Assembly (NCBI GenBank): GCA_003223935.1
Contig: QHXQ01000042.1
Coordinates: 1-64,000, forward strand
Source: Acidobacteriota bacterium
GTDB lineage: Bacteria > Acidobacteriota > Blastocatellia > Pyrinomonadales > Pyrinomonadaceae
Direction: 5' to 3'
Length of the DNA stretch: 64,000 bases
The notes under the pieces were generated by a model. The model was not told the origin of the DNA, did not search any database, and worked only from the letters and a program-made list of their open reading frames with translations. The position numbers and the translations under genes were made by a program. Below, one piece after another: positions 1 through 10,073 of the stretch. Within the stretch, counting starts at the first letter, position 1. Every line of letters starts with the position of its first letter.

Positions 1-1
1 T

Positions 2-613
2 TATTTTCCGCACGGGCGGATCGTCGGACTGGACATTGAGCCAGTCCAACTTGATGATCCAACGGGCCGCATACACACCTATCAAGGCGCGCAGCAGGAC
101 ACAGAACTGCTCGACCGGATCGCGCGCGAGACAGCGCCCGATGGCTTCGACGTGATCATAGACGACTGTTCGCACATCGGCGTGCTCACGCGCGTCAGCT
201 TCTGGCATCTGTTTGAGCGCCACTTAAAGCCCGGCGGCTTTTACGTGATCGAAGACTGGGGCACAGGCTACTGGGATGATTGGGTTGACGGCGCGCGCTA
301 TCAGCCGCATCCGCCGGCCGCGTACAATCACGCTCTCTATCGTCTAATTCGCGCATGCGCGCGATTGCAAACGCACAATGTCATTCGCCATCTGTCACCG
401 GCGCATTGGCTCGTAACTAAATTCAAGACCATGATGCTCAAGCGGCAGTATCACAGCCACGACATCGGCATGGTTGGCTTCGTCAAAGAGTTGATTGACG
501 AATGTGGCGCGGCCGACATCACGCATAATCAGTTCGGACGCGGGCCGCAACGCGCATCGAAATTTCAGCATCTTTACATCGCGCCCAGTCACCTGTTCAT
601 CGTGAAAGCTTAG
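2..613 (+). CDS. Class I SAM-dependent methyltransferase, 5' end outside window
   Basis: The frame is open from the left edge, so the gene starts upstream; about 203 codons are visible and the first in-frame ATG (152) is internal. A GLDIEP stretch near codons 9-14 fits the acidic loop that binds the SAM ribose. IIDDCSHIG follows near codons 50-58, then LKPGGFYVIEDW, the arrangement seen in CmcI/macrocin-type small-molecule O-methyltransferases. It should transfer a methyl group from SAM, probably to a sugar or natural product, but the substrate cannot be read from the sequence. It ends 27 bp before the next gene. Confidence 0.75.
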   Translation, partial: YFPHGRIVGLDIEPVQLDDPTGRIHTYQGAQQDTELLDRIARETAPDGFDVIIDDCSHIGVLTRVSFWHLFERHLKPGGFYVIEDWGTGYWDDWVDGARYQPHPPAAYNHALYRLIRACARLQTHNVIRHLSPAHWLVTKFKTMMLKRQYHSHDIGMVGFVKELIDECGAADITHNQFGRGPQRASKFQHLYIAPSHLFIVKA

Positions 614-640
614 CGCGCAGTCTGTTCGGGGAGAGGACTA

Positions 641-1519
641 ATGAGAAAAATCGCAAGAGTTCTATTCTTGAGTCTGGCGTTATTTACGCTGCCTTCAGCC
701 GCGTTCGCTTGGGCTGAGACGGGGCACATGCTCATTTCGTTGATTGCTTATCAGCGTCTGAACCCGACGGCGAAGGCGCGCGTTGATACGTTGACGAAAA
801 CGATCCGCTTCGCCGGGAAAACTTACGACGGCACAACACTCGGCGTCTGGATGGATGACATCAAAGCGGACTCGATGCACGACGACATGCGTGTGTGGCA
901 CTACATAGACATTCCGATCTTCGACGGCGTGCCGGTTGATCCTGCATTCAAGTATGACGACGAGAACGTTGTCGCACGCATCAAGTGGGCGACTGAGACT
1001 TTGCGCAAAGGCACAGGCTCGGATAAGCACGACGCCGAACTGCTCGGCTATCTGTTCCATCTCGTCGGCGATGTGCATCAACCGCTCCACTCTGCCACGC
1101 GCGTCACGGCGAAGAACCCGAAGGGCGATGCGGGCGGCAACGGTTTCAAACTCGCAGGCGTGCCCGACAACCTGCATTGGTATTGGGACGACGCGGCGGG
1201 CGCGTTTAACTTCTGGTCGCCGCAACGCCCCTTAAATGATCGTGATCGCCGCTTGCTTGAAGACTTCGCGCGCGCGCTCACCGCCGAATTTCCGGCCGAC
1301 AAAAATCCTGAGTGGCAAGAGACCGATCCGGGCAAGTGGGCGCAAGAGAGTCACGTGCTTGCGGCCACTGTCGCCTACACTCTGCCGGAGAACTCGACGC
1401 CAACCGATGAATACAACGCACGGGCGCGCGCCATCGCCCGCAAGCGCATCACACTCGCGGGCTACAGGCTCGCGCAAATTATCAACAGCATCTATCCAGA
1501 GATAAAACCGGGAGAGTGA
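641..1519 (+). CDS. S1/P1-type zinc-dependent nuclease, secreted
   Basis: Length is 292 aa. Residues 1-23 form a signal peptide ending AAFA, so the mature protein begins WAETGH; in the S1/P1 family the N-terminal Trp and the His at mature position 6 are zinc ligands. The other expected ligands are present: the WMDD and WHYIDIP segments, FHLVGDVHQPLH (His/Asp/His) and NLHWYWDD (His/Asp). Family members cut single-stranded DNA and RNA and act as 3'-nucleotidases, here probably in the periplasm or outside the cell for phosphate or nucleotide scavenging. The start has a GGAGAGG ribosome binding site. A strong hairpin follows the stop. Confidence 0.93.
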   Translation: MRKIARVLFLSLALFTLPSAAFAWAETGHMLISLIAYQRLNPTAKARVDTLTKTIRFAGKTYDGTTLGVWMDDIKADSMHDDMRVWHYIDIPIFDGVPVDPAFKYDDENVVARIKWATETLRKGTGSDKHDAELLGYLFHLVGDVHQPLHSATRVTAKNPKGDAGGNGFKLAGVPDNLHWYWDDAAGAFNFWSPQRPLNDRDRRLLEDFARALTAEFPADKNPEWQETDPGKWAQESHVLAATVAYTLPENSTPTDEYNARARAIARKRITLAGYRLAQIINSIYPEIKPGE

Positions 1520-1546
1520 GTCGGCGGCCAAATGAGCCAGCAAATG

Positions 1547-1576
1547 AAAGAGGCGTCTCAAGCGAGACGCCTCTTT
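1547..1576. terminator. Bidirectional hairpin terminator
   Basis: A perfect 13-bp stem (1547-1559 with 1564-1576) encloses the 4-nt loop AAGC. The outer pairs are A:T, so either strand shows a short T run. It lies between convergent genes, the nuclease ending at 1519 and the receptor ending at 1603. Confidence 0.85.
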
Positions 1577-1602
1577 GTTGTTGGCCCTGACGCTTCAGCA
1601 CA

Positions 1603-4600
1603 TCAGAACTGCAACTTTAAGCCGAACTGGATGACGCGCGCTGTTTCGCCCGTCTGAATGACGTTGGTCGTAGTGTTGGTGGCCACAGTGGCGCAACAGG
1701 TCTGACCGAAGAGCGACGAAGTGAAGGTCGGTGAACCGACCGAAGCATCGCGCGGGTTATCGAAGTTCGGATGGTTGAAGGCGTTGAACAACTCCGTGCG
1801 GAATTGCAGCCGCAGGCGCTCGGTGATGTGGAACGTCTTGACGATCCCGAAGTCCACATTCCAGTAGTTCGGTGCGGTGAAGATATTGCGTCCCGCGCCG
1901 TTCGACCCCGGTGCCGGGAGCGCAAAGGCGTTGCTGTTAGCGAAGACCACCGGCCCGACGATGCCGGAGATGTTCTGCAAGTGCGCTTCGACCGGTGCAA
2001 TCACCGCCGCACGCGAGACGTGCGAAGCGTTCGAGGTCAGCACGCCGCTGCGGACGCTGAACGGCTCGCCCGTCATGAACGTGTAGATCGTATTGATCTC
2101 CCAACCGCCCACGAGTTGATTGAGCACGCCGTGCGAATCGCGCAGGAAACGTTGCCCGTGCCCGACCGGCAAGTCCCAGACGGAAGCGGCGGTCAGGACC
2201 TGTGTGCGGTCGAAGTCCGAGCGCGCACGCTCCTCGCGCCAGTTGCGTATGTCGGCGGGCGCGCGCGAGGTGGTCGTCGAAGTGCCGATGCCGCCATTTG
2301 ATGACGTGCCGACGGGATCGACCGACTGATCATCAATGGACTTGCCGTAGGTGTAAGCGAGATTCAGGCCAAGGCCGCTACTGAAGCGTCGGCGCAGAGT
2401 GAATTGCGCGGCGTGATAGTAGGAGTCGCCGCCCGAATCAATGTAGGTGATGCGCGAGAACTGTTGATTGGGTCGCAGACGCGCCGCGAGCGTCGTGTTC
2501 TCGATGCGCGCAGCAAACGCGCCGGCCGCGTTCGTGGCCAGTTGACCGGCGACCGTGCTGGAGTTGACGAAGCTGGCCGAGACGATACCTGAAGAGACAA
2601 TCGGCGGCGACGTGCCGGTCACGCCCGTCGGACAGCCTGTGCCGGCGGCCGTGCAGCCGTTGGCCACGTTCTGCTGCATGATCAGGAACGAGGGCAAGAT
2701 CGGATCGGCGCTGATCTGATTGATGTCGTAAGCGCGGAACAGACGAAGCCCGCGCCGGCCGATGTATGCGGCTTGAAAGACGAAGCCGTGCGGCAATTCG
2801 CGTTGGAAACTTGCGCTCCACTCATGCACCGTCGGGAGTTTCAAGTTGGGATCGAACGTGACGAGACTCGGCGCGACGTTGTTGAGTTGCAATGTCGGCG
2901 TAAGGAACTGCGATGGTTTGGTGGTTGGCGGCGATAGGGCTTGCGGGAAGTTCTGCGCGATGCGTAGGTCTGGCACGGATGAGCAGCCGCTTGTGAAAGC
3001 ACCGCCGGGAATTGCAGAGCAGGTTGTCACCTCGCCCGGCACTTTGCCTGCGACCGAAGTCACCTGAAACGACGAGAGCGGATCGAACGCGATGCCATAG
3101 CCGAGCCGGATGACGCTGCGCTCGTTGCCGCCGAAGAGCGTATGCAAGAAGCCCGACTTGTAGTTCGGACTCCAAGCGAGACCGAGGCGCGGGCCGATAG
3201 CGCCGATGTTATCCCGCTTGAACCAACTGTTCGCGCGGACGAAGGTAACGGGGCCGGGCTGGCCGATTACCGGGTTGGTGGGGCCAGGCGTGCCGACAAT
3301 CGGCGTCGAAGGCACATAGACGATGCCGCCCGTGCCTGTCGTCGTCGGCGCAGGATTGATCTCCCAACGCGCGCCGTAGTTCACGGTCAGATTGGGCCGC
3401 AGCTTCCACTCGTCCTGCACGTAGATGTTGTATTGATTGAGCGAGGTCTTGATGCCTTGCAGCGTGACGATGCCGTTGACTTGGAAGGGCAGGAACACAT
3501 CCTGATTGGTGTTGCCAAGGAACGTCTGCGAAAGCTGCGCGGGGCTGCCCGTGAGCGCGTTGATGGTGTTCAAGAGGCGCGTCAAGTCGGTCGAGTTGAT
3601 GCCGGCGCGCGTGCCGCTTGCGACGGTCGGCGAGACGAAGCCGAACGTGTTCGGCGAGCGCGTGCCCGAGTCGAACGAGATGGTCGGCGTGACGCTGACG
3701 CCGCCCGGCAGTCCGCGTTGATCCACGTGGCGATAGAAACGGAGGTTGAAGCCCGTGCGAATCAAGTGCGCGCCCTTCGTGATGCTCAAATTGTCGAGCA
3801 CCTGCGGCACTGTGACCGTGCGGACGGTGCGCGGCGTGTTGTTGAAAGGCACGCTCACGTCCACGAAGGTCAGCGGCGTGATGTTCGGAAAGTCAGGGTT
3901 TGCCTCGCCTTGGGAGAACTTAAAGAAGAAGCGGCCGTAGCCCATCGTCAACTCGTTGACCATGCGCGCCGAGAGCACGCGGCGATAGCTGAACGCGACA
4001 TTTGACGTGCGCCGGAAGACTTCGCCGAGCGGCGCGAAACCCGGAAAGACGACGGGCCGAGCGTTAAGCGGATCGCCCTTCAGCGTGTTGTAGTCCGCGA
4101 AAAGGTAGCGCCCGAACACACTGTTGTTCTGATTGAAGGTGTGATCAATGCGCGCCATGATCGCCGGCCCCTTGTGCTGCGTCGGCGGATTCCAAAGGAA
4201 GGCGGCTGTGTTTAGTCCGTCGCCCGACACAGCGAAGTTGTTCGGCGCAGGGAAGGAGTTAAAGAGCTTCGTGATGACCGAATCGGCCCCGATGTTCTGT
4301 GTGTTGTTGGCTGCCGCGAAGATGTTGTAGGTCTGCACGCAGCCTTTGTCGGTCGCGCTCGTGCAGAGGCGCACGCCAGAGATGAGTTGACCCGTGCGCG
4401 AATCAACCAAGAGCGGACTGTTGCGCGTGATGGTCTGGCCGTTGATGACGAGCGGGTTCGCGGGGTCGGCGATGAAGTAGCGGAAGTTGCCGGCACGGGC
4501 CGTCGGCGTATAGACGAGTGGAACGCCGAAGGTCTGATCAATCGGCGTCGCGAAATTCACCTTCGTGAATTGGAAGCTGCCGAAGAAGAAGGTCTTGTTC

Positions 4601-5478
4601 TTCTTGATGGGGCCGCCTACTTCGATGCCCGGCTGGTTCAACTTGATCGCAGGCTTCGGCGTGTTGTTCGCGTTGGCGAAGAACTCGCTGGCGTTGAGCG
4701 CATCGTTGCGCAAGAAATAATAGCCCGTGCCGTGAAACTCGTTCGTGCCGCTGCGCGTTGCGACTGAGACGGATGCGCCGCTGTTACGCCCCTCTTCCGG
4801 TGTGGCGTTGTTGGTCGTCACACGGTACTCCTGCACATTGTCAGGCGTCAGGCGATAGATATTCGAGATCGGATTGGGCGCAGACGACTCGTTGGCGTCA
4901 ATGCCGTCAATGGTGACGTTGAAGGCGCGGTCGCGCGAGCCGTTGACGTGCACGCCTGAACCGACGCCGCCCTGCGAGCGTTGCACGACGCCGGGTTCAA
5001 ACGCGATCAGATTGAGCGGGTTGCGCCCGTTGAGCGGTAGTTGCACGATAGCCTTTTGCTCGACCACATTGCCGATTGTCGCGTTGGTCGTCTGCAATTG
5101 CTCTGCGCCGCCTTGCACAGTCACAGTCTCGGTTACTTGTCCCGGTTCAAGCACGACGTCCACAGCCAGCGGCGTGTTGACTTCAAGTATATTGCCGGTC
5201 TTCTGTGCTGTCTTGAATCCTTGGCGCTCGACCGAGATGGTATATGCGCCGACAGGCAAAGAGGAAAAGGCGTAGAGACCGGCGTCGGTCGTGGTCTGCG
5301 TCTGCGAGCCGCCGGTGGCTTCGTTGCGAGCAGTGACTGTTGCGCCGGGCACAACCGCGCCGGTCGTATCAGTCACAATGCCGGTGATGCGCGATGTGCT
5401 CGTTTGCGCACAGACTACACTTGTCAAGAGCGCGCAGAGCAGCATTGCATAAAGTGTGCAGATGAGAGATCGGATCAT
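1603..5478 (-). CDS. TonB-dependent receptor, Oar-like, with carboxypeptidase regulatory-like domain
   Basis: Length is 1291 aa. A signal peptide covers residues 1-24 (ends VVCAQ). A CarboxypepD_reg-like beta-sandwich follows at about 27-110 (GIVTDTTGAVVPGATV), then a plug-like region (about 120-240, with NGRNPLN and NVTIDGID), then a long beta-barrel ending in ELFNAFNHPNFDNPRD and a terminal LKLQF with C-terminal Phe typical of outer-membrane proteins. Such receptors import bulky substrates across the outer membrane with energy from TonB-ExbBD. Acidobacteria carry many paralogs, often linked to polysaccharide use. An AGGAG lies 7 bp before the ATG. The ligand is unknown; no SusD-like partner is adjacent. 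Confidence 0.92.
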   Translation of the reverse strand: MIRSLICTLYAMLLCALLTSVVCAQTSTSRITGIVTDTTGAVVPGATVTARNEATGGSQTQTTTDAGLYAFSSLPVGAYTISVERQGFKTAQKTGNILEVNTPLAVDVVLEPGQVTETVTVQGGAEQLQTTNATIGNVVEQKAIVQLPLNGRNPLNLIAFEPGVVQRSQGGVGSGVHVNGSRDRAFNVTIDGIDANESSAPNPISNIYRLTPDNVQEYRVTTNNATPEEGRNSGASVSVATRSGTNEFHGTGYYFLRNDALNASEFFANANNTPKPAIKLNQPGIEVGGPIKKNKTFFFGSFQFTKVNFATPIDQTFGVPLVYTPTARAGNFRYFIADPANPLVINGQTITRNSPLLVDSRTGQLISGVRLCTSATDKGCVQTYNIFAAANNTQNIGADSVITKLFNSFPAPNNFAVSGDGLNTAAFLWNPPTQHKGPAIMARIDHTFNQNNSVFGRYLFADYNTLKGDPLNARPVVFPGFAPLGEVFRRTSNVAFSYRRVLSARMVNELTMGYGRFFFKFSQGEANPDFPNITPLTFVDVSVPFNNTPRTVRTVTVPQVLDNLSITKGAHLIRTGFNLRFYRHVDQRGLPGGVSVTPTISFDSGTRSPNTFGFVSPTVASGTRAGINSTDLTRLLNTINALTGSPAQLSQTFLGNTNQDVFLPFQVNGIVTLQGIKTSLNQYNIYVQDEWKLRPNLTVNYGARWEINPAPTTTGTGGIVYVPSTPIVGTPGPTNPVIGQPGPVTFVRANSWFKRDNIGAIGPRLGLAWSPNYKSGFLHTLFGGNERSVIRLGYGIAFDPLSSFQVTSVAGKVPGEVTTCSAIPGGAFTSGCSSVPDLRIAQNFPQALSPPTTKPSQFLTPTLQLNNVAPSLVTFDPNLKLPTVHEWSASFQRELPHGFVFQAAYIGRRGLRLFRAYDINQISADPILPSFLIMQQNVANGCTAAGTGCPTGVTGTSPPIVSSGIVSASFVNSSTVAGQLATNAAGAFAARIENTTLAARLRPNQQFSRITYIDSGGDSYYHAAQFTLRRRFSSGLGLNLAYTYGKSIDDQSVDPVGTSSNGGIGTSTTTSRAPADIRNWREERARSDFDRTQVLTAASVWDLPVGHGQRFLRDSHGVLNQLVGGWEINTIYTFMTGEPFSVRSGVLTSNASHVSRAAVIAPVEAHLQNISGIVGPVVFANSNAFALPAPGSNGAGRNIFTAPNYWNVDFGIVKTFHITERLRLQFRTELFNAFNHPNFDNPRDASVGSPTFTSSLFGQTCCATVATNTTTNVIQTGETARVIQFGLKLQF

Positions 5479-6301
5479 AGTGGAACTCCTCTCTGGCCTG
5501 TTGTTATAGTTTTAGAAAGATGTGGCGTTCGAGCGAAAGTTACGGCGCAGATGGTCAGGTGAATTGAACGACGGAAACGATGCCGTCCATTACGAACCGA
5601 GGTGGTTAGCCGGGAACAACTTTGCGAGTTGGCCGCTGCATACAACCTGCTCACTAACCGCAGCACCGATATGGGCGCAAGTATACAGCTATGCGGCGAT
5701 GCGTCAAGATAAAAGTTCGGCCCCGTGCATACGACATCCGAAAAACGCAAGGGCGCGATCCAAATTCTTGGAAAAACGGCCAGCTTCGATCTGCGTATTT
5801 CAACGAATAGCCAGTTTGTCTGCTAAGGGAACGGGCCTTGCTAGGTATGAACTATCTTATAGCTTTCATAAAAACTTTTAGTTTTGATTATTGCTGGTAG
5901 CTTAACTAGAATGTGCGAGCTATAACAGTGACCCAACGGGTTATTCGATCCTGCATCGCTTTCATTAGGTCAACATTCGAGTTCGTCATGCCGAAAGGCA
6001 TAGCCCAACGTCAAGGGAGTACGTCCGCGATGTGTTCACAGGCGCGCCCATGAACTTGATGCGCCTAGACGATAAAGTTTAGGGCCCAGAATTGGCGCGA
6101 TAAAATTCTTGTCGCCAGCCGGTGTCAGTTATATAAGGTTGAGCCTGATTACGGTAATGAACCTGAGTCGGTCCACCGTCAATAAAAGCCATTTTGCACT
6201 GGTTCAAATCGCCGGAGACGTTAACTGAGCCTTGCGCAAGAGCGTCTGGGATTCTTCAGTTCAAGTCAGCAGTTCCTTAAATGATGAAAAGGGAGCACTC
6301 C
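5479..6301. other. Long divergent intergenic region between two TonB receptor genes
   Basis: About 820 bp without a convincing gene. Composition is less GC-rich than the flanks and short frames here lack coding character. It must hold the promoters of both receptors. I see one small perfect hairpin with a GAAA tetraloop at 5988-6001, but no recognisable riboswitch, tRNA or operator. Confidence 0.5.
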
Positions 6302-9300
6302 ATGAGACACCACCTTGAGATCGCATGTCGTTTAACTGTTCTCGCGCTCTTTCTGTGCGCGGGCCTGAGCATGGCGCGGGCGCAGGAGACTACCGGCAGC
6401 ATCGTGGGCACTATTAAGGACACTAATGGTGCGGCGGTGCCTGGGGCCACCATCACCGTGACCGACAGCGCGAAGCAGGTTGTCGTGCGCACGGTGACGA
6501 GTAATGACGATGGCGGGTTTACAGCGCGCGATCTGCCCGTGGCTAAGTACGACATCGGCGTTGAGGCGACCGGTTTTAAGAAGCACGTCGAGAGCGGAGT
6601 GCAGGTGGACGTCGGTCAGCGCCGCGCGCTGGACGTGACGTTGACGGCAGGCAACATCGCGGAGGTCGTCACTGTCGAAGCCTCACCGGTTGCGGTGGAG
6701 TTAACTACGCCTACCGCATCTACGGTTATCAACGGGGATCAGGTGCGTGAACTGCAAATCAACAATCGTAACTTCGAGTCGCTGGTGACGTTGGCTCCCG
6801 GCGTGACTAATGACCTTGATGATCTGGTTTTCACCGGAACGAATAACCCCGAAACACAAGTCATCAACCGCGCGCTGATCTCGGTTAACGGCGCGAGGAG
6901 TACACAGAATAGCTTTACCGTGGATGGTGCGGACGTCACAGACCGAGGTTCTAATCTAACCATCCAAGCATATCCGAATGTGGATTCGATTGGTGAATTC
7001 AAGGTGCTCCGCAGCCTCTACCCGGCGGAATCCGGTCGCAGCGGCGGCGGGCAGATAAATGTCGTCACGCGCTCGGGCGGTGAACATTTCCATGGCAGCG
7101 CGTTTGAATTCCTTCGGAACGAGAGGCTTAATGCCAATGACTTCAATACGAACAGAACCCCGGCTTTGATTCCTGTGCTCGGCCTAGATTCAAGTGGAAA
7201 GATCAAGCGCCGGCCGTTCCGTTACAACGACTACGGTTTCACCGTGGGCGGGCCCGTCTATTTCTTCAACTTCGGGGAAGGAGACGGCCCGGTGGCGAAA
7301 AAACTCAGTAAAACTTTCTTCTTCTTCTCCGAAGAACAGCGCCGCGACATTCGATACCCGACGATTTCGACCACCAATAACAGCACGTCCGCCCCAACGT
7401 CGCAGATGAAGCAGGGCGTTTTCCCGATCCCTATCTGCTTGAGTGCTTCATCGTCCACCAACTGTACGTCCATATTGCCGGCTGGGACTCCAATCAGTAG
7501 CCGAGCTAATCTGAGCAATGTGGCGCAGCAGTATGTCAACTTTATCTGGAACAAAATACCAGACCCAACCAACCCCGCGACGCTCGCCCTCGACTTCCCC
7601 ACGAGGAATGAAGCAAAGTTTCGGCAGGAGATAATCAGAATTGATCACACCTTCACGAACAAGCTGAGCTTCTTCTACCGGTTTGAGCACGACAAGATTC
7701 CGACGGTTGATGCGGATGGCTCCATCGGCACTCGCTCCAACCTGCCCTTTGTCAACCAGATGGTCTCAGATTCTCCGGGGCGCACCCATACTTTCCAGAT
7801 GACGTATGCGCTGACGCCGACGGTTCTCATCGAGGGCCGATTCACCTACGGCTATGGCGCGATTTTCACTCACACCACGGGATTGCTCGCGAAGGCGGTT
7901 TCACCCATTTCAGTTAATCTTCCGTTTACAAGCGTTCGCGATGTTGTGCCCGTCGTGAGCGTCTCTGGATTCGCTTCCCTGACTGGGTTCAGTAACTATG
8001 TAGACCCATCTTCCAAAGGCGACTTCAGTGGTGACTTAACGTGGATACGTGGCAATCACACAATGAAGTTTGGCGGTATGTTCTCGCGCAACACGAAGAC
8101 GGAGAACGCCCTGTCGGGCACAAATCAAGGATCGTTCAGTACCTTCAGCAATACGGTCACCTCCGTTAGCTCGCCCGCTTGTGTGCGAGCAACCGGGATC
8201 GCCAGTTCCGCCCTCAACAACCTGTACCAGAATTGGGCCTGTTTCCTGTTGGGCAACAACGTCACTTTCACGCAATCGGCGCTCGATCAGACGATTGACT
8301 TTCGTCAGAAATCTCTCCAAGGGTATGGCCAAGACGAATGGCGTTTTCGGAAGAATCTGACTTTGTATTACGGCGTGCGTTATTCGTACTTCGGGCCGCC
8401 TTGGGATAAGAACGGGCAACTGTCGAACTTCCTGCCTAGCTTGTGGAATCCCGCAGCCGCTCCGCAAGTAACGGGTGCGGGCAACCGCGTGGCCGGTACG
8501 GGGAACTTCTGCAACGGCTTAATCGTCAACGCGCAGAACTTTCAGACCGGCCCGGCAGTCTTCAACTGCACTCCGACTGCGTCGCCCTTTGGTAAATATG
8601 TTTACCAAGCTTCCAAGCATGACTTCGCGCCGCGCGTCGGCCTCGCGTGGGATCCGTTCGGCAAGGGAACAACATCCGTTCGCACCGGCTACGGCATCTA
8701 CTATGATCAAATCCCCCTGAGTTCAATCGAGCTTCAGGCGCTGAATCCGCCGTACCAACAGACCACCACAATTAACCTGACGACGATGGATCAGCCGCTA
8801 CCCGCAGGACAGGCTATCTCCATTGTGGCGGCTGCGGGTGCTTCAACAGTACGTGGCATTCAACCGCACTTCCTGACGCCTTACATGCAGCATTGGTCAC
8901 TGGACGTGCAGCATCAGATCGGCAGTAAGACTATCGTCACGGTAGGTTACTTCGGATCGAAGGGCACGCACCTCATCGGTTACGCGGAGTACAACGATCT
9001 GCCCCCGGGCTTGGCTCTCAGGACTCAATGCGCGACTGGTGCAAATACTCTCCAGACGCCGGGAGTTGCGACAGTTCTTTGCCAGACTCCCGGCACGGCG
9101 TTCACGTCCTCTGCGTCCGAGACGATTCTCGACCAGATTCGTCCCTTCCGCGGCTATCGTTCCATAGACATACTCGAACCGAAGTACAACTCGAATTACA
9201 ACAGCTTGCAGGTCTATGCCCAGCGTCGCTTCACCGGATCGTCGCAGCTAAATGTGGCGTACACGTGGTCAAAGAACCTGACTGACAACCAAACATCCTC

Positions 9301-9925
9301 AGTCAGCACTGCACCACAGGACGCCAACAATATTCGGGCAGAATATAGCCGTGCGGTTCTTGATCGCCGCCACGTCTTCACTGCGAATTACATCTACGAG
9401 TTGCCGTTCTTCCGTAGGCAACAAAATCTCGTCGGCAAACTGTTAGGCGGGTGGCAGGCTTCGGGGATAACCACTTTCCAGTCGGGATTGCCGTTCACCG
9501 TCTCGTACTCCAGTTATGATCCGGCGGGGATCGGTTACATTCCGTCGTTGCACGCAGGCGGTCGCCCGCTCCTAACCTGCGATCCCAATTCAGCGCCACA
9601 CACGGTCACGCAATGGTTCAATACTGCGTGTCTCACTCCGCAAACGCTCGCCGGCGCTACCGGCGTGGTAAACGTGCCGGGAAATGAACCGAGAGGAGCC
9701 ATCAACGGCCCGCCGACAAAGCGATTCGACTTCACCATGTCTAAGATTCTGAGGTTCCATGAGACCACATCGGTTGAACTCCGCGCCGAGGCTTTCAATG
9801 TGTTCAATCATACGAACTTCAGAGCGCTCAGTACGAGCGACGCCCTAACGAACACGACGTTTGGTCAGGTTACAAGTTTCCGTGACCCGCGGATCGTGCA
9901 ACTCGGCGTGAAGTTGTACTGGTAG
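6302..9925 (+). CDS. TonB-dependent receptor, Oar-like (second copy)
   Basis: About 1207 aa. I choose ATG 6302 (MRHHLEI) because GGGAG stands 6 bp upstream; an in-frame ATG at 6281 has no such site. A signal peptide ends SMARAQ. A carboxypeptidase-regulatory-like domain (GTIKDTNGAAVPGATITV) follows, then a plug with NNRNFESLVTLAPGV and FTVDGADVTDRG, then the barrel, ending AEAFNVFNHTNFRAL and LGVKLYW with an aromatic C-terminus. It has the same architecture as the 1603-5478 gene but is diverged and divergently oriented. Predicted TonB-driven outer-membrane importer of unknown ligand. Confidence 0.92.
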   Translation: MRHHLEIACRLTVLALFLCAGLSMARAQETTGSIVGTIKDTNGAAVPGATITVTDSAKQVVVRTVTSNDDGGFTARDLPVAKYDIGVEATGFKKHVESGVQVDVGQRRALDVTLTAGNIAEVVTVEASPVAVELTTPTASTVINGDQVRELQINNRNFESLVTLAPGVTNDLDDLVFTGTNNPETQVINRALISVNGARSTQNSFTVDGADVTDRGSNLTIQAYPNVDSIGEFKVLRSLYPAESGRSGGGQINVVTRSGGEHFHGSAFEFLRNERLNANDFNTNRTPALIPVLGLDSSGKIKRRPFRYNDYGFTVGGPVYFFNFGEGDGPVAKKLSKTFFFFSEEQRRDIRYPTISTTNNSTSAPTSQMKQGVFPIPICLSASSSTNCTSILPAGTPISSRANLSNVAQQYVNFIWNKIPDPTNPATLALDFPTRNEAKFRQEIIRIDHTFTNKLSFFYRFEHDKIPTVDADGSIGTRSNLPFVNQMVSDSPGRTHTFQMTYALTPTVLIEGRFTYGYGAIFTHTTGLLAKAVSPISVNLPFTSVRDVVPVVSVSGFASLTGFSNYVDPSSKGDFSGDLTWIRGNHTMKFGGMFSRNTKTENALSGTNQGSFSTFSNTVTSVSSPACVRATGIASSALNNLYQNWACFLLGNNVTFTQSALDQTIDFRQKSLQGYGQDEWRFRKNLTLYYGVRYSYFGPPWDKNGQLSNFLPSLWNPAAAPQVTGAGNRVAGTGNFCNGLIVNAQNFQTGPAVFNCTPTASPFGKYVYQASKHDFAPRVGLAWDPFGKGTTSVRTGYGIYYDQIPLSSIELQALNPPYQQTTTINLTTMDQPLPAGQAISIVAAAGASTVRGIQPHFLTPYMQHWSLDVQHQIGSKTIVTVGYFGSKGTHLIGYAEYNDLPPGLALRTQCATGANTLQTPGVATVLCQTPGTAFTSSASETILDQIRPFRGYRSIDILEPKYNSNYNSLQVYAQRRFTGSSQLNVAYTWSKNLTDNQTSSVSTAPQDANNIRAEYSRAVLDRRHVFTANYIYELPFFRRQQNLVGKLLGGWQASGITTFQSGLPFTVSYSSYDPAGIGYIPSLHAGGRPLLTCDPNSAPHTVTQWFNTACLTPQTLAGATGVVNVPGNEPRGAINGPPTKRFDFTMSKILRFHETTSVELRAEAFNVFNHTNFRALSTSDALTNTTFGQVTSFRDPRIVQLGVKLYW

Positions 9926-9997
9926 CGAGGAATCTGATTCCGCAGCCAAAGCGAGATGCCTTTTAGTAACTAAGCAGCTTGCGTTCGGCTTACAAGA

Positions 9998-10039
9998 GCT
10001 TGTGCCCGCAATGTTTCTCCAAGCATTGCGGGCACAAGC
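9998..10039. terminator. Long hairpin after the receptor gene
   Basis: A 16-bp perfect stem (9998-10013 with 10024-10039) with a 10-nt loop, 72 bp after the receptor stop and 34 bp before nagA. There is no T run on the + strand, so it may stabilise the transcript end rather than be a classical terminator. Confidence 0.6.
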
Positions 10040-10073
10040 GCCTTCAGCCTTCATTATGTGATTTAATTATGAC

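Noticed and set aside
3142..4005. A 287-codon + strand frame inside the TonB receptor gene
   Set aside because: It is antisense to a well-supported receptor and consists of Arg/Ala-rich shadow sequence; the GC-rich code keeps opposite frames open.
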